Part shown: positions 24,914-34,784 of the stretch, one piece after another
Layout: every line of letters begins with the position of its first letter
Numbering within the stretch: the stretch's first letter is position 1
DNA from: Shimia marina
Lineage (GTDB): Bacteria; Pseudomonadota; Alphaproteobacteria; Rhodobacterales; Rhodobacteraceae
Direction of reading: 5' to 3'
Length of the DNA: 64,000 bases
Assembly (NCBI RefSeq): GCF_001458175.1
Contig: NZ_CYPW01000027.1
Coordinates: 128,390-192,389, forward strand
Program-made: the position numbers and the translations under genes
The notes under the pieces: generated by a model
Told to the model about the DNA's origin: nothing
Seen by the model: only the letters and a program-made list of their open reading frames with translations
Databases searched by the model: none

Positions 24914-25552
24914 ATGATTTACGTTATGGTCAACTTAAAGCAGCTTCTCAAACTTACCGTTGCGGCATCTGTTGTGACAACGGGTGTTTTTCTCCCTTTT
25001 GGGGGCTTCGGCAATGCCTTTGCACAAGAGGCAGTTGTCACGGAGCCTGAACACGATTCGAAGGGATCGGGCAAACAGCAAGAGGTGCAGGATATGCTGA
25101 GATCTCTGTCCTCAGTTGGGCCTGATCAGGCCGGGCATGTCGCCCAACGGATCCGGCATGTCTGGGACGCCTCCGGCTCTGCAACAGCGGATTACCTATT
25201 GCGTCGCACGCGCAAGGCTTTTGAAGCGGGTGATCTTGAGGCTGCGCTGGAACATGCAACTGCGCTGGTGGATCACGCGCCGGACTTTTCACAGGGGTGG
25301 GCGGAACGGGCGCGTATTTACTACATGTCGGATCTCTACGGACCTGCGCTGGGCGATTTGGAGCAGGTGCTCAGCCTCAACCCACAGCATTTTGACGCGA
25401 TTATGGGTTTGGCCATTTTACTGGAAGAAATCGGGAAGGCCAAAGATGCCTATGAAGCCTATCTACAGGTCAAGGCTATACATCCTCATCAGGCAGGCCT
25501 AACAGAAGCCCTGCAACGACTCGAGCCACAGGCGCGTGGTCAGGAGCTCTGA
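24914..25552 (+). CDS. TPR-repeat protein, exported or membrane-anchored
   Basis: This 212-residue protein starts with a signal or anchor segment (LLKLTVAASVVTTGVFLPFGGFGNAFA). Two to three tetratricopeptide repeats cover about residues 95-200 (LLRRTRKAFEAGDLEAALEHA, ARIYYMSDLYGPALGDLEQVL, GLAILLEEIGKAKDAYEAYL). TPRs mediate protein contacts. AAGG six bases upstream supports the ATG at 24914; an internal ATG at 24926 is possible. It ends 30 bases before the helicase gene and may be co-transcribed. Confidence 0.75.
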   Translation: MIYVMVNLKQLLKLTVAASVVTTGVFLPFGGFGNAFAQEAVVTEPEHDSKGSGKQQEVQDMLRSLSSVGPDQAGHVAQRIRHVWDASGSATADYLLRRTRKAFEAGDLEAALEHATALVDHAPDFSQGWAERARIYYMSDLYGPALGDLEQVLSLNPQHFDAIMGLAILLEEIGKAKDAYEAYLQVKAIHPHQAGLTEALQRLEPQARGQEL

Positions 25553-25582
25553 AGAACGGATAGAACGGACGCAGGCGATCAC

Positions 25583-28444
25583 ATGAGCCAGGAACGGCGG
25601 ATCACGGCGGTGTTGGGGCCCACCAACACGGGCAAGACCCATTACGCAATCGAGCGCATGCTGGGCTATCGCACGGGTGTTATTGGCCTGCCTTTGCGGC
25701 TTCTGGCACGGGAGGTCTATGACCGTATCGTGGCGGCGCGGGGCCCCTCTGTTGTGGCGCTGGTCACGGGTGAAGAGCGCATTGTGCCCCCACGTGCCCA
25801 ATACTGGGTGGCCACGGTGGAAGCCATGCCCGAGGCGCTGGGTGCAGATTTTGTTGCGATTGATGAGATACAGCTCTGTGCTGATCCAGAGCGCGGTCAC
25901 GTGTTTACAGACAGGCTGCTGCGCGCCCGAGGTACGCATGAAACGCTCTTTCTTGGCAGCGATACCATGCGTTCCACCATCGCAGAGCTGGTGCCGGAGG
26001 CGCAGTTCCTGCGCCGGGAACGCATGTCCACGCTCAGCTATTCCGGCAGCCGCAAGATCAGCCGGATGCAGCCGCGCAGCGCCATTGTCGGCTTTTCGGT
26101 TGATAACGTCTATGCCATCGCCGAATTGATCCGCCGCCAGAAAGGTGGCGCGGCTGTGGTGATGGGCGCGCTGAGCCCGCGTACGCGCAACGCACAGGTG
26201 GCGCTCTATCAGAATGGCGATGTTGATTATCTGGTGGCCACAGATGCGATTGGCATGGGGCTGAACCTTGATATTGATCACGTTGCCTTTGCCTCCACCA
26301 CCAAATTTGACGGCCGCCGCATGCGTCCGCTTGCGCCCAATGAACTCGCGCAGATTGCAGGTCGCGCCGGGCGGGGCATGAGCCATGGCACCTTTGGTGT
26401 CACAGGAGAGGCACCGCCGCTTGATGATGGCGTGGCGGAAGCCATTATGGAGCATCGGTTCACACCTGTGCGCAAGCTCAACTGGCGCAACCCTGCTTTG
26501 CAATTTGGCACGGTTGAGGCGTTGATCCGTTCATTGGAGATGGGCTCTGATGACGAGCTCCTGATCAAGGCGCGTGAAGCGGATGACCTGCTGGCGCTGA
26601 AAACACTGGCCGCTGATGCCGAAGCACGCGCGCGCGCCAGCGATGGGGCCTCTGTGCGCCTGCTGTGGGATGTTTGCCGTATTCCCGATTTTCGGGGTAT
26701 CAGCCACGCGGAACATGCGCAGATGATTGGTCAGATATTTGGCTATCTGCATCAGAGTGGCAAAGTGCCCGATGACTGGCTGGCGCGGCAGGTCAAACGT
26801 CTTGATCGCACAGAAGGGGACATTGACACATTGTCGAAACGTCTGGCCTTTATCCGGACGTGGACTTATGTCGCACAGCGTAAATCCTGGGTCAGTGACG
26901 AAAACCATTGGCGTGAAGAGACGCGCGCGGTAGAAGATCGCCTGTCGGATGCGTTACACGAGCGTCTGACACAAAGATTTGTGGATCGGCGCACGTCAGT
27001 GTTGTTGCGCCGGCTCAAGCAGAAGGAGGCCCTTTTGGCCGAAGTGAATGATAAAGGTGAGGTGACCGTCGAAGGAGAATTCGTCGGTCGTCTTGAAGGG
27101 TTCCGTTTCATCGCGGACAAAGAAGCCAGTGGACAGGAAGCCAAGACGTTGAAGTCGGCAAGCCTGCAAGCGCTCGCGCCGCAGTTCCATCTGCGCGCAG
27201 ACCGTTTCTACAACGCGCCGGATACGGAAATCGACTTCACCGAACAGGGTGGCCTCATGTGGGGCGAGCACGCCGTCGGTAAAATGGTGCCGGGGGATGA
27301 TCCGCTCAAGCCAGGCATTTCCGTTTTTGTCGATGACGAAGCCGGGGCCGATGTAGCTCAGAAGGTGCAGCGCCGTTTGCAGCACTTCGTGGATCGCAAA
27401 ATTGCAGCCCTGTTTGAGCCTCTGCTGAACCTGAGCCGTGATGAAGAGCTGAGCGGTCTGGCCCGTGGCTTTGCCTTCCGTATGGTGGAAGGTCTTGGCA
27501 TCATCCCACGTGGTGAAGTGGCCGCCGAAGTCAAAGATCTCGATCAAGACGCCCGCGGCGCTCTGCGCAAGCATGGCATTCGCTTTGGTCAGTTCACCAT
27601 CTTTATGCCGCTGTTGCTGAAACCCGCGCCAACCCGTTTGCGTCTGGTGCTCTGGTCGCTGGCGCAAGGGCTGCAGGAATTCCCCGAGGCGCCACCCCCG
27701 GGGCTGGTGACGGTGCCCTCCGGTACCAGCTTGCCGCGTGGCTATCATGCGATGGCAGGCTACCGGGCCGCAGGCGAACGTGCCATCCGTATCGACATGC
27801 TGGAGCGTCTGGCGGATATGCTGCGCGCCGAAGACAGCCGGGGTGGTTTTGAAGCCAAGGCGGATATGCTCTCGATCACCGGCATGACGCTGGAGCAGTT
27901 TGCCGATCTGATGCAGGGTTTGGGCTATGCCGCCGAAAAAGGCGAACGTGCCAAAGTGAAAGCCGTGGCCGAAGAAGCCTCAGCCGCAGAAGCAGAAGCC
28001 GCTGAGGCACCTGTAGAGGCTGATGCGGCCGCAGGTGAGACAGCTGCCGAAGCGGAGGCTGCTGAAGTGGCAGAGGTGCCAGCAGCAGAAGCTGAGATCG
28101 CAGTGGAAGTGCCTGCTGCTGATGCAGGTGACGCAGAGGTGTCTGAAGAGACGCCAGCAGAACCCGAGGTCGAGGTCTACTACACTTTCAAATGGGCCGG
28201 TCGTCAGGGTGGCAACCGCAATGCACAGCGTCGAGGTGGCAACCAGAGTGCTCCGGCGGGGCGTCGCAACGATACCAAGGGCGGTGACAAGCCGCGCGGC
28301 AAGGGCGGTAAACCCAAGGGCAAAGGCCCACGCCGTGACAATGGTCCAAAACAATTCCAAGCGCGTCCTCCCAAAAAGGAAAAAGCGATCGACCCGGATA
28401 ACCCCTTTGCCGCAGCGCTTATGGGGCTGAAAGGCAAGGACTAA
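25583..28444 (+). CDS. Suv3-like DExH-box RNA helicase with long tail
   Basis: This 953-residue protein has Walker A GPTNTGKTH (12-20), the DEIQ Walker B variant (94-97), SDTM, and motif VI QIAGRAGRG, as in Suv3/mitochondrial degradosome helicases. The mid part has predicted all-alpha segments. From about residue 795 it has an Ala/Glu-rich acidic stretch and then a Gly/Arg/Lys-rich basic tail (NRNAQRRGGNQ, KPRGKGGKPKGKGPRR). Such tails usually bind RNA. It is the first of a closely spaced run with the S4 gene four bases downstream. A role in RNA decay or ribosome work is inferred. Confidence 0.88.
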   Translation: MSQERRITAVLGPTNTGKTHYAIERMLGYRTGVIGLPLRLLAREVYDRIVAARGPSVVALVTGEERIVPPRAQYWVATVEAMPEALGADFVAIDEIQLCADPERGHVFTDRLLRARGTHETLFLGSDTMRSTIAELVPEAQFLRRERMSTLSYSGSRKISRMQPRSAIVGFSVDNVYAIAELIRRQKGGAAVVMGALSPRTRNAQVALYQNGDVDYLVATDAIGMGLNLDIDHVAFASTTKFDGRRMRPLAPNELAQIAGRAGRGMSHGTFGVTGEAPPLDDGVAEAIMEHRFTPVRKLNWRNPALQFGTVEALIRSLEMGSDDELLIKAREADDLLALKTLAADAEARARASDGASVRLLWDVCRIPDFRGISHAEHAQMIGQIFGYLHQSGKVPDDWLARQVKRLDRTEGDIDTLSKRLAFIRTWTYVAQRKSWVSDENHWREETRAVEDRLSDALHERLTQRFVDRRTSVLLRRLKQKEALLAEVNDKGEVTVEGEFVGRLEGFRFIADKEASGQEAKTLKSASLQALAPQFHLRADRFYNAPDTEIDFTEQGGLMWGEHAVGKMVPGDDPLKPGISVFVDDEAGADVAQKVQRRLQHFVDRKIAALFEPLLNLSRDEELSGLARGFAFRMVEGLGIIPRGEVAAEVKDLDQDARGALRKHGIRFGQFTIFMPLLLKPAPTRLRLVLWSLAQGLQEFPEAPPPGLVTVPSGTSLPRGYHAMAGYRAAGERAIRIDMLERLADMLRAEDSRGGFEAKADMLSITGMTLEQFADLMQGLGYAAEKGERAKVKAVAEEASAAEAEAAEAPVEADAAAGETAAEAEAAEVAEVPAAEAEIAVEVPAADAGDAEVSEETPAEPEVEVYYTFKWAGRQGGNRNAQRRGGNQSAPAGRRNDTKGGDKPRGKGGKPKGKGPRRDNGPKQFQARPPKKEKAIDPDNPFAAALMGLKGKD

Positions 28445-28448
28445 CTGC

Positions 28449-28841
28449 GTGGCGACGCAGCTACATCAAGCGTCAGCCCTCAAATTGCGGGCTGACAAAT
28501 GGCTCTGGCAGGCGCGGTTTTTCAAAACTCGCAGCCTGTCGGCCAAAGTCATCACCGGCGGGCACCTGCGTGTGAATGGCACCAAAGTGGCAAAAGCCAG
28601 TTACGGTGTAACCTCAGGCGACGTGCTGACCTTTCCTCAGGCAAAAAAAATCCGAGTCGTCAAAGTGCTTGCGCTGGGAGAACGCCGCGGGCCTGCACCG
28701 GAAGCCCAAAAATTATACGAAGATTTAACCCCTGAGGAGAAACCTGTTCCAAAAGCGCCCGGCGCGGACGGAAAAGGGCGTCCAACTAAGCGAGATCGTC
28801 GCAATCTCGATCTTATGAAAGCTTCCCGGGTTGAAGATTGA
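28449..28841 (+). CDS. S4-domain RNA-binding protein (Hsp15/HslR-like)
   Basis: This 130-residue protein has an S4 domain at about 12-60 (LRADKWLWQARFFKTRSLSAKVI, HLRVNGTKVAKASYGV) and a basic C-terminus. HslR-type proteins bind ribosomal large subunits carrying stalled nascent chains. The start is GTG, with AAGGA eight bases upstream at the end of the helicase gene. Coupling to the helicase suggests a shared rRNA or ribosome-rescue job, which is inference. Confidence 0.85.
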   Translation: MATQLHQASALKLRADKWLWQARFFKTRSLSAKVITGGHLRVNGTKVAKASYGVTSGDVLTFPQAKKIRVVKVLALGERRGPAPEAQKLYEDLTPEEKPVPKAPGADGKGRPTKRDRRNLDLMKASRVED

Positions 28842-28894
28842 CAGAGATTTATTTAATCAATCGAATGATCTGACCACAAGTGAGCTGACCCACA

Positions 28895-29233
28895 ATGACC
28901 TATGTTGTCACCGACAATTGCATTGCCTGCAAGTACACGGACTGCGTAGAGGTATGCCCGGTAGACTGTTTTTATGAAGGTGAAAACACACTGGTCATCC
29001 ACCCTGATGAATGTATTGACTGCGGCGTTTGCGAGCCAGAGTGCCCCGCAGATGCGATCCGTCCGGACACGGAGGCGGATATGGAAGAATGGGTGGAATT
29101 CAACCGTAAGTACTCCGAAATCTGGCCGGTGATCATCACCAAGAAAGACCCGATGCCAGGTTACGAAGAGCGCGACGGTGAAGAAGGCAAGCGGGAGAAA
29201 TATTTCTCGGAAGCGCCCGGTGAAGGCGGTTAA
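28895..29233 (+). CDS. fdxA: 7Fe ferredoxin FdxA
   Basis: This 112-residue seven-iron ferredoxin has cysteines at 9, 12, 17, 21 and 40, 43, 46, 50, which carry one [3Fe-4S] and one [4Fe-4S] cluster. The C-terminal extension ([19 protein letters not shown]) is typical of FdxA. It transfers electrons in the cytoplasm; the partner is unknown. The gene lies 53 bases after the S4 gene. Confidence 0.95.
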   Translation: MTYVVTDNCIACKYTDCVEVCPVDCFYEGENTLVIHPDECIDCGVCEPECPADAIRPDTEADMEEWVEFNRKYSEIWPVIITKKDPMPGYEERDGEEGKREKYFSEAPGEGG

Positions 29234-29255
29234 ACTGCATCGTAGAAACGATTCG

Positions 29256-29285
29256 ATTTTTGCCACGCGGATATGTGGCGAAAAT
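29256..29285. other. Stem-loop 3' of fdxA
   Basis: ATTTTTGCCAC pairs with GTGGCGAAAAT (one T:G) around GCGGATAT. No T-run follows, so an mRNA-stabilising hairpin is possible. Confidence 0.4.
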
Positions 29286-29407
29286 CCTGAAGAAACGCGG
29301 TCTAAAGAATTGGAATGTAAGCCAATTTTTCCTTTGTAAGCCAGCGGTGCTTTCAAGGGGGCGTTTTTTATGTTATAGTTTTGTCATAGAGGACATAACT
29401 GCCTGAG

Positions 29408-29442
29408 AGCCATCCCCGCGCAAACGCTGAGGGTGGCTTTTT
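29408..29442 (+). terminator. Terminator between fdxA and carD
   Basis: AGCCATCC pairs with GGGTGGCT (one T:G), followed by a T-run. The rest of the roughly 300-base gap before carD is A+T-rich and holds a TGTC-N6-GACA element at about 29384-29397. I see no gene in it. Confidence 0.6.
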
Positions 29443-29531
29443 CTACCAGAGGACATTCCGTTTCGGGAAACAGCCTTTCCCGAGCGAAATTTTTTGTCTG
29501 GCATGATGGGGGCTCACAAAGGAAGCACTGC

Positions 29532-30041
29532 ATGAGCAAAGCCAAGAAAAACGAGTTCAGCCCAAACGATTTTGTGGTCTATCCGGCCCATGGCGTTGGG
29601 CAAATTATCTCTATCGAAGAGCAAGAGGTTGCTGGGATGCAGCTGGAGCTTTTCGTGATCTCGTTTGAGAAAGACAAGATGACCCTGCGGGTGCCCACCA
29701 ACAAAGCCACAGAGATTGGCATGCGTGGTCTGAGCTCGCCGGATGTGATTGATCAGGCCATGAAAACTCTGAAGGGTAAGGCCAAGGTCAAGCGCGCCAT
29801 GTGGTCGCGTCGCGCTCAGGAATATGAACAGAAAATCAACTCCGGCGATCTCATCGCCATTGCCGAGGTCGTACGCGACCTGCACCGCACGGATGATCAG
29901 CGGGAGCAGAGCTATTCTGAGCGTCAGTTGTATGAAGCCGCGCTGGAGCGTCTGACCCGCGAAGTGGCCGCCGTGGCCGGTGGGGACGAAGCCGCCGCCG
30001 CCAAGCAGGTGGATGACGTGCTGGTTTCCCGCGCAGCTTAA
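29532..30041 (+). CDS. CarD family transcriptional regulator
   Basis: This 169-residue protein has a CarD/TRCF RNA-polymerase-interacting domain (DFVVYPAHGVGQIISIEEQEV, FVISFEKDKMTLRVP) and an alpha-helical DNA-binding C-terminus. CarD binds RNA polymerase beta subunit and stabilises open promoter complexes, including at rRNA promoters. AAAGGA upstream fixes the ATG at 29532; the frame opens earlier at 29433 without support. A terminator follows. Confidence 0.93.
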   Translation: MSKAKKNEFSPNDFVVYPAHGVGQIISIEEQEVAGMQLELFVISFEKDKMTLRVPTNKATEIGMRGLSSPDVIDQAMKTLKGKAKVKRAMWSRRAQEYEQKINSGDLIAIAEVVRDLHRTDDQREQSYSERQLYEAALERLTREVAAVAGGDEAAAAKQVDDVLVSRAA

Positions 30042-30077
30042 GGACTGCAAGCGGATCACGCATGATTCCTTTTTAAC

Positions 30078-30110
30078 AAAGGGATCGCAGGAAACTGCGG
30101 TCCCTTTTTT
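30078..30110 (+). terminator. Terminator of carD
   Basis: GGGATCGCAG pairs with CTGCGGTCCC (one T:G) around GAAA, then six Ts. Confidence 0.88.
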
Positions 30111-30184
30111 GTGCTTTTATTTGCCGGATCAAATTGTTGCAGGATGTGGAGGCTTGGCGTTTACTGGCGCAAGAGGAGATCCCC

Positions 30185-30955
30185 ATGGCCCATCTCAAAG
30201 CAACAGTTGAGGCGCTCTACACGGCGCACAGCCGCGGCGCGGTGCGCTTTCGCTACGCGCTGATCGTCTTTGATTTTGTCACCATTCTCTTTTTCATCGC
30301 AACGGCGCATGTGCCCTATGATGCGGGCCTTGTGCTCGCCAGCCGTTTGACCGGGGTGGTGATTGCGCTGGACCTTCTGGCGCGCTGGTGGATTGCACAA
30401 GATCGGCGCTTCTTTCTGACCCGCATCTACACGCTTGCGGATGTCATCGTGATCGGGTCGCTGTTTGTGGATCCCTGGCTGTTTGGCGATCTGGCGTTTC
30501 TGCGGGTACTGCGCGGGCTACGACTGATCCACTCCTACCATCTGCTCTATGATTTGCGCCGTGACAGCCATTGGTTTCGCACACATGAGGATGCGGTGAT
30601 TGCCACAATCAACCTTTTCGTTTTTGTGATGGTGACCTCGGCCACCTCCTTGGTGTTTTTCATCGACACCACAGCGAGCGCGACACCCTTTATCGATGCA
30701 ATGTACTTCACGGTCGCCACGCTCACCACCACGGGATACGGCGACATCACACTGACCACACCCGGTGGCAAGATCTTCTCGATCTGCGTAATGGTGGGGG
30801 GCGTTGCGCTGTTTGTGCAATTGGCGCAGGCGATCATCCGGCCGCAAAAAGTGCGGCACAAATGTGAGAGCTGCGGCTTGCTGCGCCATGATCCGGACGC
30901 CGTACATTGCAAACACTGCGGTGCTTTGCTGTGCATTGAAACAGAGGGCACTTGA
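30185..30955 (+). CDS. Voltage-gated-type K+ channel with C-terminal zinc ribbon
   Basis: This 256-residue membrane protein has six predicted helices. The fourth resembles a voltage sensor with spaced Arg (FLRVLRGLRLIHS, 105-117). The pore carries the K+ filter TTTGYGD (181-187). After the last helix a short tail holds C227-x2-C230 and C242-x2-C245, a zinc-ribbon or rubredoxin-like knuckle. GGAG before the ATG at 30185 sets the start. The metal-binding tail could gate or anchor the channel. Confidence 0.85.
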   Translation: MAHLKATVEALYTAHSRGAVRFRYALIVFDFVTILFFIATAHVPYDAGLVLASRLTGVVIALDLLARWWIAQDRRFFLTRIYTLADVIVIGSLFVDPWLFGDLAFLRVLRGLRLIHSYHLLYDLRRDSHWFRTHEDAVIATINLFVFVMVTSATSLVFFIDTTASATPFIDAMYFTVATLTTTGYGDITLTTPGGKIFSICVMVGGVALFVQLAQAIIRPQKVRHKCESCGLLRHDPDAVHCKHCGALLCIETEGT

Positions 30956-30994
30956 GCGCTGATTTTCTTAAGAAACCGCGATATTCGGATGCGG

Positions 30995-31762
30995 TTACAG
31001 GCCGTATTGCGCGGCAATCACCAGGCTATAAAGCAGTGCAATCTCGGTGATTTGCTGCGTTGCGCCCAGCACATCGCCGGTCTGGCCTCCGATTTTCACC
31101 TTGGCCGTGGCAGAGCAGAGCGCGGCCATGACAAAGGCCACGCCGGCCAGAATAGCACCTGAGACCCCCACACAGCCAAAGGCCACCACACTTGCCAATG
31201 CAAAGCCGGTCAGCGCCCCTGTGCGCGGCGCGCGCCCCTGTGAATGGCTCAGCCCATCTGCGCGCGCATGGGGCAGGGCAGTCATCACCAAAGTCATATT
31301 GGCCCGCGATAGCATGGCCACAGCGATGAGGCCAAACATCCAAACTTCTGCCTCAAGCAAAATCGCCACCGCGCCCCAGCGCGCCGCAAGCGAGAGGCAC
31401 AGGGCAATCACCCCATAGGCCCCAATACGGCTGTCGCGCATGATCTCAAGACGGCGCGCCTTTTCCCAGCCGCCCCAGAAGCCGTCCGCGGTATCTGCCA
31501 GACCATCTTCATGCATGGCCCCACTCATCACCACCATAGACGTCAGCCAGATCAGGGCCGACAGCATCGGCGGCAGGCCCAGCCACAGGACTGCCGCTGT
31601 TGGCAGTGCCGCCAGCAAGGCCAGCACGGCCCCGGCGATGCCATAGGCCCATGAGGCGCGCGCGCCCCGGCTGAAATCGGCCTTCACCGGCAATCGGGTC
31701 AACAGCGCCAAAGCTGTGTTGATGTCACGCGGACGAAACGGGGACGTGTCGGTGCTGGCCAT
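30995..31762 (-). CDS. cobS: Adenosylcobinamide-GDP ribazoletransferase (cobalamin synthase)
   Basis: This 255-residue polytopic membrane enzyme joins adenosylcobinamide-GDP and alpha-ribazole in the last step of vitamin B12 assembly. Signatures are MHEDGLADTADGFWGG and RMEIMRDS-like EIMRDSRIGAYG. It is divergent from cobT, whose product supplies alpha-ribazole phosphate. No cobalamin riboswitch is visible in the 82-base gap between them. Confidence 0.93.
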   Translation of the reverse strand: MASTDTSPFRPRDINTALALLTRLPVKADFSRGARASWAYGIAGAVLALLAALPTAAVLWLGLPPMLSALIWLTSMVVMSGAMHEDGLADTADGFWGGWEKARRLEIMRDSRIGAYGVIALCLSLAARWGAVAILLEAEVWMFGLIAVAMLSRANMTLVMTALPHARADGLSHSQGRAPRTGALTGFALASVVAFGCVGVSGAILAGVAFVMAALCSATAKVKIGGQTGDVLGATQQITEIALLYSLVIAAQYGL

Positions 31763-31844
31763 GTCTGCGTCTTTTTCCTCTCTTGCCGGGGGCTGGCAAT
31801 GAGGTAAACAGCGCTAACGTTAAAAATTCAACAGGAGCCCGCGC

Positions 31845-32855
31845 ATGTCCGTAGAATTTTCCACCCTGGCCGAGTTTGAAGCCCTCATCACTGCCGCACC
31901 CGCAGTGGACGAAAAAGCCATGGGTGAGGCCGAAGACCGCAATGCTCAACTCACAAAACCACCCGGTGCGCTGGGACAGCTTGAGGAAATGGCCATCTGG
32001 TATGCAGGCTGGCGCGGCACGGCGCGTCCGACCATTGAAACGCCACAAGTGATTATTTTTGCGGGCAACCACGGCGTGACCGCACAGGGCGTCTCAGCCT
32101 TTCCTGTTGAAGTCACCGAGCAGATGGTGCTGAACTTCCAGCATGGAGGTGCGGCCATCAACCAATTGAGCAAAGCCGCCGGAGCAGATTTGGATGTGAT
32201 TGCGCTGGATCTGGATAGGCCAACAGCGGATTTCACCCAAGGTCCCGCCATGTCCGAAGAAGAGGTTGTCACAGCACTTCAGGCTGGCTGGGACGCTGTC
32301 AAACCCACGGCAGATCTGCTGGTCGTTGGCGAAATGGGGATTGGCAACACCACCAGTGCGGCGGCCATCGCCCATGCGCTTTATGCGGGGGAGGCCGAAG
32401 AATGGGTTGGTCGTGGCACTGGCGTGGATGAAACCGGTCTGGCCACCAAAGCCCGTGTGGTGCGCGAAGGTGTTGCCATCAACAATGCGCCCAAGGGACT
32501 TGAGGCGCTGCGCTGCCTTGGTGGGCGGGAGCTGGCTGGTATGGTTGGGGCCATGGCACGTGCTCGTGTTCTGCGCCTGCCGGTCATTCTGGATGGCTTC
32601 ATTGCCACGGCTGCCGCCGCAACCTTGGGCGAAGCTGTGGACGGCGCATTGGATCACATCATTGCAGGCCACCAAAGTGCCGAGAGCGCCCATGGCGCCG
32701 TTCTGGCGCAGCTCGGCAAAGAGCCGATCCTGAGCCTCAATATGCGCCTTGGTGAAGGCTCCGGCGCGGCTGTTGCCATCAACATTCTAAAGGCGGCGGT
32801 GGCCTGCCATTCCGGCATGGCCACCTTTGCAGAAGCGGGTGTGGCTGACGGCTGA
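31845..32855 (+). CDS. cobT: Nicotinate-nucleotide:dimethylbenzimidazole phosphoribosyltransferase
   Basis: This 336-residue enzyme makes alpha-ribazole 5'-phosphate for the lower ligand of B12. Signatures are [43 protein letters not shown] and [10 protein letters not shown], with the catalytic Glu near the C-terminus ([11 protein letters not shown]). AGGAG upstream of the ATG supports the start. Confidence 0.95.
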   Translation: MSVEFSTLAEFEALITAAPAVDEKAMGEAEDRNAQLTKPPGALGQLEEMAIWYAGWRGTARPTIETPQVIIFAGNHGVTAQGVSAFPVEVTEQMVLNFQHGGAAINQLSKAAGADLDVIALDLDRPTADFTQGPAMSEEEVVTALQAGWDAVKPTADLLVVGEMGIGNTTSAAAIAHALYAGEAEEWVGRGTGVDETGLATKARVVREGVAINNAPKGLEALRCLGGRELAGMVGAMARARVLRLPVILDGFIATAAAATLGEAVDGALDHIIAGHQSAESAHGAVLAQLGKEPILSLNMRLGEGSGAAVAINILKAAVACHSGMATFAEAGVADG

Positions 32856-32874
32856 TCGGCCTGTCTGAATGGGT

Positions 32875-34755
32875 TTATGTGTCGGTGTTGCCGTCCTCGT
32901 CAAACTGGGACAGCAACACCGCCTCAAGCTCACTTTCCAGCTCTTTGGCGCGGGCCACATAGGCCGCATTGCGGATTGGGGCCACATCCTCACGCCAGAG
33001 TTCCGCAAGTTCCTGAACAGCATAGCGGTCATGTTTGTAAAAGGCCTGCTCCGCGCGCGCCGCTTCATATTCGCTTAGCCCGATATTCTCCAAAACATAA
33101 CGTCCCGCCCGCAGGGAGCTGTCAAACATCTCGCGCACGATGTCATTGGCCCCCGCCTTATAGAGCTGAAACACTGCGCTACGGTCTTTGGCGCGGGCAA
33201 TGATGTGCAGATCGGGCCGCTCACGTCGTGCATAGCTCACCAGCTTGAGCGCCGCTTCCGGACTGTCCAGCGCCACCACCAAAACACTGGCCTCACCCAA
33301 TCCGGCGGCATGCAGCATTTCAGGCCGCGTAGGGTCGCCAAAAAAGCCTTTCACGCCAAAATGGCGCATATTCTCGATGGTCTGGATGTTGTGATCCAAC
33401 ACCACCGTGTCAAAGCCAGAAGCGCGCACCAGACGATTGACGATCTGCCCAAATCGTCCGATGCCTGCGATGATCACCGGCCCCTGTTTGTCGATCTTGT
33501 CTGGCTCTCGCTTCTCTGTGTCCTTTGTCTCGCCAAAGCGTTTGGATATCTGGTCATAAAGAATGAACAGCAGCGGCGTGATCAGCATGGTCATGGCCAC
33601 AACCAGCAAAAGCCGCTCGCCCACCGCTGGTGGGATCACGAATTGTCCCGTGGCCGTGGTGATCAGCACGAAGCCAAATTCCCCCGCCTGCGCCAGACCC
33701 AATGTGAACAGCCAGAGGCCCCGTTTGCGCAGGCCAAAGGCGCGCCCAAGAAAATAGAGGATCACCGCTTTGACCGCGATTACGGCAACAGTCAGACCAA
33801 GGATCTGTGTGGGGGCGGAAAACAGCACGTTCAAATCGATCTGTGCGCCCACGGTGATGAAAAACAACCCCAGAAGTAGCCCTTTGAAAGGCGCGATATC
33901 GCTTTCCAGTTCATGGCGGAATTCGGAGTTGGCCAAAAGCACACCGGCCAGAAATGTGCCCAAGGCTGGTGATAAACCCACAAGGCTCATCAGGAGTGCA
34001 ATGCCCACCACAATCAAAAGCGCCAGCGCCGTATACATCTCCGGCAGGCGTGCGGCGTGAATGAAGCGAAACACGGGGCGTGTCAGATAGCGCCCTCCGA
34101 TGACAATCGCAGCCACAGCTCCCAGAGTGACCAAGGCCACACCCCAGCCCGGCAGCCCTTCCACAAGGGAATAGCCATGGCTGGCATGGCTGTCATGGGA
34201 CAGCGGCATCGTGCCCTCTGCCATCATCTGGGGCAGGGCGGCGCCAGCAAACAGTGGCAGGATCACCAACATGGGAATGACGGCGATGTCTTGTGTGAGC
34301 AGAACCGAGAAAGTGGCCCGTCCCCCGCTGGTCTGCATCAGCCCTTTTTCGGTCAGCGTCTGCAGCACAATCGCAGTGGAGGAGAGCGCAAAAATCATGC
34401 CACAGGCCACCGCCACATGGAGTGGCAAGGCAAAGGTCAGTGTCAGGGCAAACACGGCAAGGCCGGTGATCCCAACCTGCAATCCGCCAAGGCCCACCAG
34501 CTTATGGCGCATCGCCCAAAGCGCGCGTGGGTCCAGCTCAAGCCCAATGATGAACAGCATCATCACCACGCCAAACTCTGCATAATGCAGAAGCTCATCC
34601 GCTTCATGGGTGCCCACAAGGCCTAGAACTGGCCCGATCAGTATCCCGGCGGCCAGATAGCCAAGCACCGACCCGAGCCCCAGACGGGCACTGATCGGCA
34701 CCGCAATCACGGCGGTCATCAGAAAGATCGTTGCGGTATAAAGGGCCTCTTGCAT
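32875..34755 (-). CDS. CPA2-family K+/H+ antiporter (KefB/KefC-like)
   Basis: This 626-residue protein has about 12 membrane helices of the Na+/H+ exchanger fold (HYAEFGVVMMLFIIGLELDP, GLAQAGEFGFVLI) followed by a cytoplasmic RCK/TrkA-N NAD-binding domain starting VIIAGIGRFGQIVNRL. It exchanges K+ for H+ and probably defends pH or against electrophiles. The Lrp regulator lies just upstream on the same strand with 29 bases between. Confidence 0.9.
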   Translation of the reverse strand: MQEALYTATIFLMTAVIAVPISARLGLGSVLGYLAAGILIGPVLGLVGTHEADELLHYAEFGVVMMLFIIGLELDPRALWAMRHKLVGLGGLQVGITGLAVFALTLTFALPLHVAVACGMIFALSSTAIVLQTLTEKGLMQTSGGRATFSVLLTQDIAVIPMLVILPLFAGAALPQMMAEGTMPLSHDSHASHGYSLVEGLPGWGVALVTLGAVAAIVIGGRYLTRPVFRFIHAARLPEMYTALALLIVVGIALLMSLVGLSPALGTFLAGVLLANSEFRHELESDIAPFKGLLLGLFFITVGAQIDLNVLFSAPTQILGLTVAVIAVKAVILYFLGRAFGLRKRGLWLFTLGLAQAGEFGFVLITTATGQFVIPPAVGERLLLVVAMTMLITPLLFILYDQISKRFGETKDTEKREPDKIDKQGPVIIAGIGRFGQIVNRLVRASGFDTVVLDHNIQTIENMRHFGVKGFFGDPTRPEMLHAAGLGEASVLVVALDSPEAALKLVSYARRERPDLHIIARAKDRSAVFQLYKAGANDIVREMFDSSLRAGRYVLENIGLSEYEAARAEQAFYKHDRYAVQELAELWREDVAPIRNAAYVARAKELESELEAVLLSQFDEDGNTDT

Positions 34756-34784
34756 TTTCGGTCCTGCCTGCTGCTGCGCGCGCC

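Noticed and set aside
31763-31844. Cobalamin riboswitch between cobS and cobT
   Set aside because: The gap is only 82 bases and no B12-box-like sequence is visible.
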